A DNA stretch of 64,000 nucleotides from Arcobacter sp. LC1 (lineage in GTDB: Bacteria; Campylobacterota; Campylobacteria; Campylobacterales; Arcobacteraceae), in assembly GCA_021378565.1 (NCBI GenBank), contig JAACJU010000001.1:62001-126000 (forward strand). Reading direction: 5' to 3'. Made by a program: the position numbers and the translations under genes. The notes under the pieces were generated by a model. It did no database searches. It saw nothing but the letters and a program-made list of their open reading frames with translations, and was not told where the DNA came from. This document shows positions 46,248 to 55,365 of the stretch, one piece after another (position 1 is the stretch's first letter; every line of letters begins with the position of its first letter).

Positions 46248-47145
46248 AATAAAATACCCTCATTTTAGCAGACCTACTTCTCGGATTTTGTTTTAATTCA
46301 TCAACTTTAGCAAGAAAAGGTTTTTTGCTTATTACTCGCCCAAGTTTATGGTTTTTTCCACAAGTGCATTTCATAGCTTCTTTAGGACAAATACAAGCCT
46401 TACTCCATTTTTTAAAGTAATTTTTTACAATTCTATCTTCAAGCGAATGAAAAGAGATAAGCACAAGTTTACAATCTTTAAATTTTTGATTTTCTATACT
46501 TTCTAATAGTTTTTTTAAAACTTCTAATTCATCGTTAACTTCTATCCTAAGTGCTTGAAAAACCAAAGTAGCACTATGAATTTTTTTAGTTTTCCTAAGA
46601 TTTTTTGCTAAAAAGTCTGCAAGTTCTTTAGCAGTTTGAAATGGCCTATTTTCACAAAGCAAATCTGCCACTTTTTTTGCTTCTGCGATTTCTCCAAAGT
46701 TACTTAGAATTTCTTCAAGTTTTTCTTTCGGATATTCATTTAATACCAAAGCTGCATCTTTTTTTTGGGAGCTATTCATCCGCATATCTAAGGTTTCACT
46801 TTTAAAGCTAAATCCTCTTTCTTTTTTGTCAAGCTGTAAAGATGATACTCCAATATCTGCTAAAATACCTTTGATGTCATAATCTTTAAATTTTCCAATA
46901 ATATGCTCAAAATTATCTTGATTAAAAATAATCCTTGATTTATAGTCTTTTAGATATTCTTTACTAAAGTTCAATGCTTCTTCATCTTGGTCATTAGCAA
47001 TAAGTTTAATATTTGGATTTTGCTTTAAAATACCTATTGAATGCCCACCATAACCTAGTGTGCAATCAAGTAGATAGCCACTTCTTATGTCTTTAAATTC
47101 TTCTAAGACTTCATCTAAAAGTACAGGAGTATGAGGGCTTTGCAT
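46240..47145 (-). CDS. rsmH: 16S rRNA (cytosine-1402-N4)-methyltransferase RsmH
   Basis: A 301-residue methyltransferase of family length: HTPVLLDEVLE at the start, LLDCTLGYGGHS for SAM binding, GILADIGVSSLQLD and FKSETLDMRM. It modifies the ribosomal decoding centre. It overlaps the ftsL-like gene by eight bases. Confidence 0.96.
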   Translation of the reverse strand: MQSPHTPVLLDEVLEEFKDIRSGYLLDCTLGYGGHSIGILKQNPNIKLIANDQDEEALNFSKEYLKDYKSRIIFNQDNFEHIIGKFKDYDIKGILADIGVSSLQLDKKERGFSFKSETLDMRMNSSQKKDAALVLNEYPKEKLEEILSNFGEIAEAKKVADLLCENRPFQTAKELADFLAKNLRKTKKIHSATLVFQALRIEVNDELEVLKKLLESIENQKFKDCKLVLISFHSLEDRIVKNYFKKWSKACICPKEAMKCTCGKNHKLGRVISKKPFLAKVDELKQNPRSRSAKMRVFYFE

Positions 47146-47207
47146 ATCTTAAAATACCTTTGTGCCTTAAAATTTTTATTATTAGCTAAAATTTGTTACA
47201 ATAATTT

Positions 47208-48143
47208 ATGAAAATAGCAAATCTTGGTCTAAAAAATTCAGAAAATCCAAAACTTGACTTAGATGAGAAAAAAACTGCCAAAATTACACCTTCTAAAGAA
47301 CAAAAGATATCAAAAAAAAGTATAAATCTAGCTAAAATCAAAGAAAAATCTTTTAAAAATATACTAAAAATTTTAGCTAATGACAAAAACTTAACAAGCA
47401 AAGAAGATATTTCAAAAGCGATTGTTGAGTTAAAAAATATTATTTTAGCCCAAGGTTTCGATGATATGAATCTAAAATTAAAAAATTTGCTAGACTTATT
47501 AGCAGGACAAAAAAATCTAAATAAAGAATACAATTTTCTAAAAAATTTATTGCAAAATCCCAAAATAGACATAAAGCAAGGGCTTTTATCTTCAGGTATA
47601 TTTTTAGAATCCAAGCTTTTAAAAGCACTAAAAAATAAAGATACTAATAATTTAGAAAAACTATCAAAAGACCTAAAATTTATTTTATTAAATATAAAAA
47701 CAAAAACTTCAGATGATGGAATAAAAATATTGAATACAAATATACTAAACCAAATAGATGCTTTTGGACTTTTATCATTGCTTAGTTCTTCAAGTTGGAC
47801 TTTTTTGAATTTTTTTTATAAGGATTTTAAAAATATCAGCATTAAAATCAACAAAGAAGATGAAGATAAGATTTTTTGTAAACTTGAACTTGATGTTGAA
47901 AAATATTCTAAGCTCAATTTTGAGTTATTTTTACACACTAAAAATAAAGTTTTAGATATTTTGATAGATACAAAATCCAAAGAATTTAAGGAAATTTTCT
48001 TAAAAAATAAAAAAATATTAGAAAAATCACTAAGTCACATTAATATTCATGCACATATAATTTTTAAAAAACCTTATGAAAAAAAAGAAAATCTTTATTT
48101 GAAAACATATTATGATGGTTTTGGTTTGGATATAAAAGTATGA
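47208..48143 (+). CDS. Hypothetical protein upstream of flhX, possibly FliK-like
   Basis: A 311-residue Lys-rich protein without signal or membrane segment. The C-terminal 110 residues alternate strands and helix (FCKLELDVEKYSKLNFELF, INIHAHIIFKKPY), which recalls the FliK hook-length-control C-terminal domain, but I see no diagnostic motif. It overlaps the flhX gene by four bases, and an unknown gene beside flhX also occurs in C. jejuni as I recall. Confidence 0.65.
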   Translation: MKIANLGLKNSENPKLDLDEKKTAKITPSKEQKISKKSINLAKIKEKSFKNILKILANDKNLTSKEDISKAIVELKNIILAQGFDDMNLKLKNLLDLLAGQKNLNKEYNFLKNLLQNPKIDIKQGLLSSGIFLESKLLKALKNKDTNNLEKLSKDLKFILLNIKTKTSDDGIKILNTNILNQIDAFGLLSLLSSSSWTFLNFFYKDFKNISIKINKEDEDKIFCKLELDVEKYSKLNFELFLHTKNKVLDILIDTKSKEFKEIFLKNKKILEKSLSHINIHAHIIFKKPYEKKENLYLKTYYDGFGLDIKV

Positions 48144-48412
48144 AAAAAAATACAAAAAAAGCAGTAGCTTTAAAATATGATAAAAACATTCAAAAAACGC
48201 CAAAATTATTGGCAAAAGGAAATGACAAATTAGCCCAAGAAATAATAAAACTTGCAAAGGAAAATAATATTTTTATAAAAAATGATGCTCTTTTAGTTGA
48301 TATGCTAAGCAAGCTTGAACTTGACGTTGAAATCCCCCAAGAATTATACCAAGCTGTGGCAGAAATTTTTGCTTTCATATATAAATTGGCGAACGAAAAG
48401 GAGCCCACTTAA
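48140..48412 (+). CDS. flhX: FlhB C-terminal homologue (FlhX type)
   Basis: A 90-residue protein matching the cytoplasmic end of FlhB/YscU (AVALKYDKNIQKTPKLLAKG and IPQELYQAVAEIFAFIYKL) without the membrane part or the autocleaved NPTH site. FlhX can substitute for the cleaved FlhB fragment in Campylobacter flagellar export. It overlaps the upstream gene by four bases. Confidence 0.85.
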   Translation: MKKNTKKAVALKYDKNIQKTPKLLAKGNDKLAQEIIKLAKENNIFIKNDALLVDMLSKLELDVEIPQELYQAVAEIFAFIYKLANEKEPT

Positions 48413-48446
48413 TAGATAAAGGTAATTTTAAGTATAATACTTTTCA

Positions 48447-48893
48447 ATGAATGAAAGCACTCTAGATAAACCCATAAATATTTTAATATTAGCTATTATA
48501 ATAATTGCAGTAAATATTATTTCATCCGTACATTTTATGCCTATAATGCTTTGTGGACTTATGCTATTTTTAACTATTAGGTGCTTAGAAAAACAATATT
48601 ATTATTCTTTATTTATTTTAATAGTAGCTTTTGTGATGATAGAACACAGCATAGGCTTAATTCCTCTATCTTTATTTTTATTATCATTTTTTATATATAT
48701 ATTTACTCTTGAATACTTTAAAAATACTTTTTCTTCGCCTTTACTCATAAAATCTGCTTTAATTAGTTTTTTTTATTTTATTCTTTTTATAGTTTTCATT
48801 TTTCTTAATGGTTTTGATTTTAAATTAATCAGTATTATTTTGATAAATATTTTAATTGATATTGCCCTTACGGGAGTATTTTTTGAGATATAA
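48447..48893 (+). CDS. MreD-like membrane protein
   Basis: A 148-residue protein with about five hydrophobic helices (LILAIIIIAVNIISS, FFYFILFIVFIFL) and few charged residues. It directly precedes and overlaps the PBP2 gene, the place of mreD in rod-shape operons. The link to MreD rests on position and topology only. Confidence 0.65.
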   Translation: MNESTLDKPINILILAIIIIAVNIISSVHFMPIMLCGLMLFLTIRCLEKQYYYSLFILIVAFVMIEHSIGLIPLSLFLLSFFIYIFTLEYFKNTFSSPLLIKSALISFFYFILFIVFIFLNGFDFKLISIILINILIDIALTGVFFEI

Positions 48894-50655
48894 AATTTCA
48901 GTTATTTTTATCATTTCAGTTATGCTTATTCTACTCGCTAGAGTATATTTTCTTAGTATAAAATCAAACACTTATTATGAAGAATTATCAAAACAAAACT
49001 ATATTAGAAGAATTTACGAAGAACCATCAAGGGGAATTATTGAAGATAGAAATGGAATAGCACTTGCAGTTAATAAACTAGGATTTAGCATAAGCCTTGA
49101 GCCACATTTAACAAACCATAAAGATGGGGCAGATTTATTAAAAATTTGTACTTTAATTTCCAAGGAGTTTCCAAGTTATAGTTTAAAATACTTATTAAAA
49201 AAATATACAAAGTTAGATTCTCCTTATAATCATGATTATATAAAAATAATATCTTATATTCCTTACAAAGATTTTTTTTCCAAGCATGATGTATTTTTAG
49301 GTTTTAAGGACATGAAAATCAAATCTGCATTAAAACGATTTTATCCCTTTGGCAAAATTGGTGCGCATGTCATAGGCTATGTAGGGCGAGCTAGTAAAAG
49401 TGATGAAGCTACTAATAATATATCAAGATATACAGAGATTGTAGGAAAAAATGGACTTGAGAAGTATTACAACGAGCTTCTTCAAGGAAAACTAGGTTAT
49501 AAAGATGTCAAAGTAAATGCCTTAAATAAAGATATAGGCACTCTAGCATATGAGCCTGCAAAAAGTAATAATATATTAAAAACTACTCTTGATATTCGCT
49601 TACAAAAATATATAGAAAGAGAGTTTAAAGCTAAGGGTGGCGCTGTTATTGTAATGAATGCAAATACTGGAGCTATCTTAGCAGCGGCTTCTTTTCCTGA
49701 GTTTAATAATAATATTTTTGTTGATGGCATCAGCACCAAAGAATGGCAAAAACTAAGAAACAATTTTAACCACCCTTTTACAAATAAGCTCACAAATGGG
49801 CTATATCCTCCAGGTTCTGTCATAAAAATGGGAGTTGCAACTTCTTTTTTGGAAAATGGTCTACCCCGTGATTATCATATTTATTGTAAGGGTTATATAA
49901 AAATAGCTAAAAGGTATTTTAGATGTTGGAAACGAACTGGGCATGGGCGTGTAGGATTTAGAAAGGCACTTAGAGAGTCTTGCGATGTCTTTTTTTATGA
50001 TGGAAGCCTCAAAGTTGGAATTAATAAAATATCAAAAACTCTATCCACTTTTGGCTTTGGAGAAAAAACAGGTGTTGACCAAGTTGATGAATTTGTAGGA
50101 AACAACCCAAACAAAGTCTGGAAAAGAAATAAATATCATAGACCTTGGTATATAGGTGAAACAGTTATTTCAGCTATAGGACAAGGGTATACTTTAGTAA
50201 CTCCTATGCAAATAGCAAGATACACAGCAGGAATTGCTACAAATAAATTGCCAAGACCACATTTTTCTGTCCTTGACTATGCTGAGCCTAAAGATTTAAA
50301 TATTCCAAAAAAAGATTTAAAGCTTATCCAAGAAGGTATGTATGATGTCGCAAATGTTGTCCATGGAACAGCATTTTATCATATACACTCAAAAGTGACT
50401 ATTGCAGCAAAAACAGGGACAGCACAAGTAGTAGGAATACCTCAAGAAGAAAAGAAAAGAATGTACGAGAACCAATTAGAATATTATCATAAGTCCCATG
50501 CTTGGCTTACAAGTTACGGCCCTTATGAGAATCCTAAATATGTAGTCACAGTTATTGTTGAACATGGTGGACATGGTGGGGTAGCAGCTGGTAAATTAGT
50601 AAGTAAAATTTATGATAAATTATACTATCTTGGATATATCAAAAAAAGAAGATAA
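48883..50655 (+). CDS. mrdA: Penicillin-binding protein 2, rod-shape transpeptidase
   Basis: A 590-residue class B PBP: N-terminal membrane anchor, PBP dimerisation domain (EEPSRGIIEDRNGIALA), and transpeptidase motifs SVIK (in YPPGSVIKMGV), SCD (RESCDVFFYD) and KTG (AAKTGTAQV). It synthesises lateral-wall cross-links with RodA. TTG 48883, with GGGAG six bases upstream, was chosen; an upstream in-frame TTG 48856 lacks a ribosome binding site. Confidence 0.94.
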   Translation: MRYKISVIFIISVMLILLARVYFLSIKSNTYYEELSKQNYIRRIYEEPSRGIIEDRNGIALAVNKLGFSISLEPHLTNHKDGADLLKICTLISKEFPSYSLKYLLKKYTKLDSPYNHDYIKIISYIPYKDFFSKHDVFLGFKDMKIKSALKRFYPFGKIGAHVIGYVGRASKSDEATNNISRYTEIVGKNGLEKYYNELLQGKLGYKDVKVNALNKDIGTLAYEPAKSNNILKTTLDIRLQKYIEREFKAKGGAVIVMNANTGAILAAASFPEFNNNIFVDGISTKEWQKLRNNFNHPFTNKLTNGLYPPGSVIKMGVATSFLENGLPRDYHIYCKGYIKIAKRYFRCWKRTGHGRVGFRKALRESCDVFFYDGSLKVGINKISKTLSTFGFGEKTGVDQVDEFVGNNPNKVWKRNKYHRPWYIGETVISAIGQGYTLVTPMQIARYTAGIATNKLPRPHFSVLDYAEPKDLNIPKKDLKLIQEGMYDVANVVHGTAFYHIHSKVTIAAKTGTAQVVGIPQEEKKRMYENQLEYYHKSHAWLTSYGPYENPKYVVTVIVEHGGHGGVAAGKLVSKIYDKLYYLGYIKKRR

Positions 50656-50691
50656 AATATTGTTATACTTTCGCAAGTATTAGGAGTTTGT

Positions 50692-51426
50692 TTGAAAAAA
50701 GTTTTTATTAGTTTGTTTTTTCTAGGTTTATTTACCCTAGCATTTGGAGCAAGTGCTCCTATGATTGATTTATCTATTGCGCCCCTAACACAGCCTGCGC
50801 AATTTGTAAAAACTATAAATATAGCTATAATTCTAGCTCTTATCGTTCTAGCTCCAACTTTACTTTTGATGGTTACCTCTTTTACCAGACTTATTATTGT
50901 TTTTGGTTTTTTAAGACAAGCTCTTGGTATGCAACAAAGCCCACCAAACCAAATACTAATCTCACTAGCACTTATTATGACTATTTTTATTATGGAGCCT
51001 TACGCTAAGAAATCGTATAATAACGCCATAGTTCCTTATATGAATAAAAAAATATCTTATGAAGTTGCTTTTAAAAGAGGCTCAGAACCTTTTAAAAAAT
51101 TTATGTTAAAAAATACAAGAGAAAAAGATTTGGCTTTATTTTATAGGATTAAAAAAGAAAAAAATCCAAAAAATATACAAGCAGTTTCACTTACAGTTTT
51201 AATGCCTGCTTTTATGGTTTCAGAACTTCGAACTGCTTTTGAGATAGGTTTCTTAATATTTTTGCCTTTTTTGGTTATTGATATAGTTGTTGCATCTATT
51301 TTGATGAGCCTTGGTATGATGATGTTGCCCCCTGTCATGATATCCTTACCTATAAAAATAATATTTTTTATAATCATAGACGGATGGAGCTTAGTTATTG
51401 GAAATCTTGCCCAAAGTTTTAAATAA
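50692..51426 (+). CDS. fliP: Flagellar export apparatus protein FliP
   Basis: A 244-residue inner-membrane component of the type III export gate. It has a signal peptide (FLGLFTLAFGASAP) and family motifs TSFTRLIIVFGFLRQALGMQQSPPNQ (read across) and FLPFLVIDIVVASILMSLGMMMLPP. TTG 50692 has TAGGAG five bases upstream. Confidence 0.96.
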   Translation: MKKVFISLFFLGLFTLAFGASAPMIDLSIAPLTQPAQFVKTINIAIILALIVLAPTLLLMVTSFTRLIIVFGFLRQALGMQQSPPNQILISLALIMTIFIMEPYAKKSYNNAIVPYMNKKISYEVAFKRGSEPFKKFMLKNTREKDLALFYRIKKEKNPKNIQAVSLTVLMPAFMVSELRTAFEIGFLIFLPFLVIDIVVASILMSLGMMMLPPVMISLPIKIIFFIIIDGWSLVIGNLAQSFK

Positions 51427-51551
51427 AATAACTTAGTTTTTTAAAAGAGCATCTTTTTGATAGCTTCTTTTGCTTTTATACTCTATGCCCTACTTTTAAG
51501 ATAAAAATCATAAATTAAAAAATCAAATAAAATCATATCCTTAGTACAAAA

Positions 51552-51569
51552 AATCTAATATTTTAGATT
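51552..51569. promoter_or_regulatory. Operator-like palindrome A upstream of the XRE gene
   Basis: AATCTAATATTTTAGATT is an 18-base palindrome with 16 of 18 matching positions. It lies about 57 bases upstream of the regulator's ATG. Confidence 0.5.
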
Positions 51570-51605
51570 GTTAAAATCATCTCATAATATTAAACTCAAA
51601 ATAAA

Positions 51606-51619
51606 TCTAATATACTAGG
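51606..51619. promoter_or_regulatory. Operator-like palindrome B at the XRE gene start
   Basis: TCTAATATACTAGG resembles site A with a degenerate right arm. It ends six bases before ATG 51626, where binding would hinder transcription or translation of the regulator. Confidence 0.4.
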
Positions 51620-51625
51620 TAAAAT

Positions 51626-51880
51626 ATGAGAGATATTGATAATTTAGAAGATAACTTTTGTGAAAATTTACATAAAACAATAGGAATAAATGTTAAAAGA
51701 ATAAGAAAAACTAAAAATATCTCTCAGCTTAAACTAGCTTATGCCTTAGGTTATAAATCTGTATCTCCAATTTCAGGTGCTGAAATTTACTATAATAAAA
51801 TTCATTTTAATATTGAAAATCTTGCAAAAATCGCTTATATTTTAGAAGTTAATATAAGCGATTTTTTTATAGGAGTTTAG
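51626..51880 (+). CDS. XRE-family small transcriptional regulator
   Basis: An 84-residue protein consisting almost only of a helix-turn-helix domain: IGINVKRIRKTKNISQLKLAYALGY for helices 1-3 (read across), then IENLAKIAYILEVNISDFF. The recognition helix region reads KSVSPISGAEI. No effector domain. Palindromic sites flank its promoter, and similar ones lie upstream of the two nearest barrel genes, so it may regulate itself and them. Confidence 0.85.
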   Translation: MRDIDNLEDNFCENLHKTIGINVKRIRKTKNISQLKLAYALGYKSVSPISGAEIYYNKIHFNIENLAKIAYILEVNISDFFIGV

Positions 51881-51904
51881 TTATAAAAACAATATTTTAC
51901 TTAA

Positions 51905-52753
51905 CTAAAAAATATATGAAATATCAACATATCCTTTAGTCATATCATTAAGTTTAAAATCACTTTTTAGTTTATCACCTTTAATGTCGATGGTATCATA
52001 TTTTTTTTCACCATCTAAAAACATATAGCGTACACCAAGGTCTACAGAAAGATTTTTAAGACTTAGATTATCAAATTCTAGACCAGCATCTAGCATTGTA
52101 CCAAAACTGCTTAAATCTATTTTATTTTTTATGCCATAGTTTTTGATACCGTCTACTGTATAATCAGTATTACCTATACCTACTCCTAAGTATGGTCTTA
52201 TAATATCGGCCTTATTTCTAAATAAATAATCATATTTAAGTGAATAAGAATCAATGTTAAATCCATCATCAGTCAAATAAGAATTATAAGTAATTGTAAA
52301 TTTATGGTTATCTTTGTAATACAAACCACCTACTAAGCCATAGGTACTTGCTGTACCACTAGAAATATCTCCGCCAAGTTTATTAGCTGAATTAACTGCT
52401 GTGTAATGATCATTAATAGAAGCATACCCCAAATCTAAACCAAGAAAATATCTAAAACTACTTTTAGATACACTTCTATTTAAAGTTTCTTCTTTAAAAA
52501 CTCTTCTTTTAGGAACTATATTTTCCTTTTTTACGGTTACTTTCTTCGGAGACTTTTTTTCTAATTTAGATAATTTATTTTCTAAATTATTTATTTCATC
52601 TTTCTTTTTCATATTTGACAATTTTTTTTCTAATTTAGCAATTTTAGCGGATTCTTTTTGTGCATTAGTAGAATTTGCATTATTAAGAGTATTCGCACCA
52701 AGGAAACAAAAGCAAAAAGCACAACAAAAAACAAGAACAGATATTTTTTTCAT
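51905..52753 (-). CDS. Outer-membrane beta-barrel protein with coiled-coil N-terminus (family member 1)
   Basis: A 282-residue protein from ATG 52753 (AAAGG six bases upstream). After the signal peptide (ending CFLGANT) come a Lys/Glu coiled coil (AKIAKLEKKLSNMKKK) and a basic linker, then about 185 residues of barrel strands: YFLGLDLGYASI, KFTITYNSYL, KYDYLFR, IRPYLGVGIG, ending VDISYIF. It is similar throughout to the next gene. An OmpA-like or Opa-like eight-strand barrel is likely; function unknown. Confidence 0.78.
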   Translation of the reverse strand: MKKISVLVFCCAFCFCFLGANTLNNANSTNAQKESAKIAKLEKKLSNMKKKDEINNLENKLSKLEKKSPKKVTVKKENIVPKRRVFKEETLNRSVSKSSFRYFLGLDLGYASINDHYTAVNSANKLGGDISSGTASTYGLVGGLYYKDNHKFTITYNSYLTDDGFNIDSYSLKYDYLFRNKADIIRPYLGVGIGNTDYTVDGIKNYGIKNKIDLSSFGTMLDAGLEFDNLSLKNLSVDLGVRYMFLDGEKKYDTIDIKGDKLKSDFKLNDMTKGYVDISYIF

Positions 52754-52798
52754 ATTCAACCTTTAAAGAAATTTAAACTAATATAAAAAGTAAAACAC

Positions 52799-52812
52799 TC
52801 TAATATATTAGA
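52799..52812. promoter_or_regulatory. Operator-like palindrome C, barrel gene 1
   Basis: TCTAATATATTAGA is a perfect 14-base palindrome, 46 bases upstream of the start codon and just downstream of a TACAAT -10-like box on the minus strand. Confidence 0.55.
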
Positions 52813-52840
52813 TTTTATAAATTGTATCATAGTTAATCTT

Positions 52841-52858
52841 AATCTAAAATTCTAGATT
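52841..52858. promoter_or_regulatory. Operator-like palindrome D, barrel gene 1
   Basis: AATCTAAAATTCTAGATT matches its reverse complement at 16 of 18 positions and lies upstream of the -10 box, near the expected -35. With site C it brackets the promoter, 44 bases centre to centre. Confidence 0.5.
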
Positions 52859-52956
52859 AAATAGATAAATAAAAAATAAGTTTATTCTTGAGATTGTATT
52901 TTGGTATCTAAGACAAATAAAAATGCTTGCCCTAGATTGTGCTATATTTTACTTAA

Positions 52957-53856
52957 TTAAAATACGTATGATATATCCAAATAGACTTTAGGCATGTTGT
53001 CAAGCTCAAAGGTTGCTGTCTTTCCAGATGGATAGTCAAGCTCTTCTATATTTGCACTATAAGTGTACATTTCTCGAATTCCTAAATCTATACTAGTAGT
53101 ATTATTTTTACTCGCTAGGTTAGAAAACTCTAAACCAGCATCTAATACTATATTAAACATAGAACTCAGGGCGACCTTATTAACGCCAAAAGAATTTTGT
53201 ATATTTTTACCAGATACAGTATAATGTATACCACCTAACCCCAAACCTATATAAGGTCTGAAAATATCATCCTTATCCCTAAATAAATAAGTATCTTTAG
53301 CTGAAAAAGATTCTATATCTATTCCATTATTAGCTTTGTATTTATTATATGTAATAGTAAATTTAACTTTATCAATAAGATAAAAACCGCCCACTATTCC
53401 ATAGGTGCTAGCCGTATTGCTAGTTAAAGCACCTTTTGCTATATTATTACCATTTGCATCATTTATTTTATAGCTATTATCAAATGAACCTTGTCCATAT
53501 TCTAAGCCAAGAAAATATTTAATATTAAAAAGTTTAATAATAGCTTTGTTTTTAGCAATAACAGTCATCTCCTTTTTGCTAGTCTTTATCTTAGTATTTT
53601 GGATTGGGCTTTTTGGGGAGCCTTCTTCTTTTTTAGGCTTATTTTCTAACTTAGATAATTTTTCTTCTAAGCTTTTTATCTTATCTTCTTTTTTTATACT
53701 AGATATTTTATTTTCTAAACCTTGTATTTCAGCAGAAGCATTATTATCTAAATTTGCATTTCTTGCCTTGGCAGTTTGAGCAGAGGTAAAAGTATTTGCA
53801 CCCAGCAAAACAAGACTGAAACTTAAACAAATAAATATAAGGGAGATTTTTTTCAC
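52957..53856 (-). CDS. Outer-membrane beta-barrel protein with coiled-coil N-terminus (family member 2)
   Basis: A 299-residue paralogue of the preceding entry with the same layout: signal peptide (LVLLGANT), coiled coil (GLENKISSIKKEDKIKSLEEKL across), basic linker, then barrel (YFLGLEYGQG, KFTITYNKYK, FRPYIGLGLGG, ending LDISYVF). GTG 53856, with AAAAGG six bases upstream, was chosen because the signal peptide follows at once; the frame stays open upstream but begins with non-signal sequence. Confidence 0.78.
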   Translation of the reverse strand: MKKISLIFICLSFSLVLLGANTFTSAQTAKARNANLDNNASAEIQGLENKISSIKKEDKIKSLEEKLSKLENKPKKEEGSPKSPIQNTKIKTSKKEMTVIAKNKAIIKLFNIKYFLGLEYGQGSFDNSYKINDANGNNIAKGALTSNTASTYGIVGGFYLIDKVKFTITYNKYKANNGIDIESFSAKDTYLFRDKDDIFRPYIGLGLGGIHYTVSGKNIQNSFGVNKVALSSMFNIVLDAGLEFSNLASKNNTTSIDLGIREMYTYSANIEELDYPSGKTATFELDNMPKVYLDISYVF

Positions 53857-53902
53857 ACATAGCCTTTTAGGAGAATGATATTTAATATAAAAAGCAAAAT
53901 AC

Positions 53903-53916
53903 TCAAATATATTAGA
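53903..53916. promoter_or_regulatory. Operator-like palindrome E, barrel gene 2
   Basis: TCAAATATATTAGA matches site C with one half-site altered. The following 28 bases, with the -10 region, are nearly identical to those after site C. Confidence 0.45.
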
Positions 53917-53945
53917 TTTTATAAATTGTATCATAGCTAATCTTT

Positions 53946-53966
53946 ATTTAATATATTATATTAAAT
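53946..53966. promoter_or_regulatory. Palindrome F, barrel gene 2
   Basis: ATTTAATATA and TATATTAAAT form a perfect inverted repeat around one T. It takes the same position relative to the promoter as site D, though its core differs from the TCTAATA consensus. Confidence 0.4.
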
Positions 53967-54056
53967 AAGTAAACCAAAAATAAGATAATTATTTAGTGAG
54001 ATTATAAGAGCATAAAAATAGCATTAAATAGTTTTTATTTTTGACTTTTTGTGTGA

Positions 54057-54719
54057 TTATCTATCTTGAATTATATTGTCAGGGTTGTAATTATCTTTTT
54101 GTGCTGTATTTTTACCAAAAACATAAGAAAGTGAGATTAAAAATTTATAAGAAATATTATTTTGATTTGTGGCTATATCGAACATTTCATCGCTAGCATT
54201 AGTGACTGTCACACCATATTCATAAGCTAAACTTGCAAATAAACTAGGGTTTAGGTAAAAATCAAAGCCAAAATCAGCCAAAATCGAAGTTCCACCAGTT
54301 TCTACTTTTGCATCTTTTTTTAAAAAGTTTTCATAATCACCAATATCACTTGTTTTATTGTTTAAAACTAAACCAAGTCCTAAAAAAGGCTGAAATTTTG
54401 AATAAGTTCTAAACAAGTAATCATATTTTATATCAAGAGATTTGTGAACTGCAAGTAAATCACTTGCATAAGCTGAATACCTTAAAGTGAATTTATGGTT
54501 TTTATTTAGTATAGCTCCAGCTTGTAAAAACCCTAAAAATCCATTTTCTGGTATGGATAAATCTCTGCTTGGCATATTTGGAATAGTGACATCTAATTTA
54601 ACGACAGAAGTTCCACCACCAATACCAAGACCTACGAAATAGTTTGTATTTAGTGCAAAAAGAATATTTTGACTTAAAAAACCTAATAAAAAAATACATA
54701 AAAAGATTTTTTTAGACAA
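54057..54719 (-). CDS. Outer-membrane beta-barrel protein (family member 3)
   Basis: A 220-residue barrel protein with signal peptide (GFLSQNILFA), strands YFVGLGIGGGTS, HKFTLRYSAYA, IKYDYLFRTY, FQPFLGLGLV and a LSYVF strand near the end, but followed by a 16-residue polar tail. It lacks the coiled-coil insert of members 1 and 2. TTG 54719 has AAGGA six bases upstream; a TATAAT -10 lies at 54767-54772. Confidence 0.75.
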   Translation of the reverse strand: MSKKIFLCIFLLGFLSQNILFALNTNYFVGLGIGGGTSVVKLDVTIPNMPSRDLSIPENGFLGFLQAGAILNKNHKFTLRYSAYASDLLAVHKSLDIKYDYLFRTYSKFQPFLGLGLVLNNKTSDIGDYENFLKKDAKVETGGTSILADFGFDFYLNPSLFASLAYEYGVTVTNASDEMFDIATNQNNISYKFLISLSYVFGKNTAQKDNYNPDNIIQDR

Positions 54720-54843
54720 GCTTATCCTTAGAAGAATTTTTAAAAATATTTAAAAAATTAAGTACTATTATAGCTTAAATAAAATAAAAGCTCTAATAAT
54801 AAATAAAGCTTAGGTAAATATTTTTTATAAAGTCTTAAGAGTT

Positions 54844-55257
54844 TTAAAATTCAAAATTTGCTGAGATTCCTAATAAATCAAGATTGCTTCCTAGACTTAT
54901 AAAAAGTTTTCTGCTAACCGTATAATCTACTCCAAAATTTAATGCAACACCATTGTTGAACCAAGAAATTGTATTTTCATTAAAATGGACATAAGAAAGT
55001 CCTAAAAAAGGTTTTATATTTCTCATTGTAAAGTCAAGGTCAAACAAATAACTATAACCAACAGCGTAAGATGTCCCTGCTCCAAAATCGTTTGAATAAG
55101 ATGCTGAAATTTTATGTTTACCACTCATAATGTCCCCACCTTGAATAGACACGGTCGAACCAACTCCAAGACCTACAAAATATTTATCATAAACTTGTCC
55201 AAAAGCCAAACTCATACTTAGAAAAATCCCAAGTATAGCTATCGTTATTTTATTCAT
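54844..55257 (-). CDS. Small outer-membrane beta-barrel protein (family member 4)
   Basis: A 137-residue protein: signal peptide (FLSMSLAFGQ), strands YFVGLGVGSTVS, KISASYSNDF, GYSYLFDL, IKPFLGLSYVHF and a C-terminal ISANFEF ending in Phe. It is closest to member 5. The size suits a small eight-strand barrel. Confidence 0.72.
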   Translation of the reverse strand: MNKITIAILGIFLSMSLAFGQVYDKYFVGLGVGSTVSIQGGDIMSGKHKISASYSNDFGAGTSYAVGYSYLFDLDFTMRNIKPFLGLSYVHFNENTISWFNNGVALNFGVDYTVSRKLFISLGSNLDLLGISANFEF

Positions 55258-55365
55258 TATTTCTCCTTGAAATTATATTGTAAAATACTATAAATTTATA
55301 TCAAAAGTCTTTAGAATAATATTTTTTATTTTTTATTTAATTTTAGAATAAGTTTTTATAGATTT

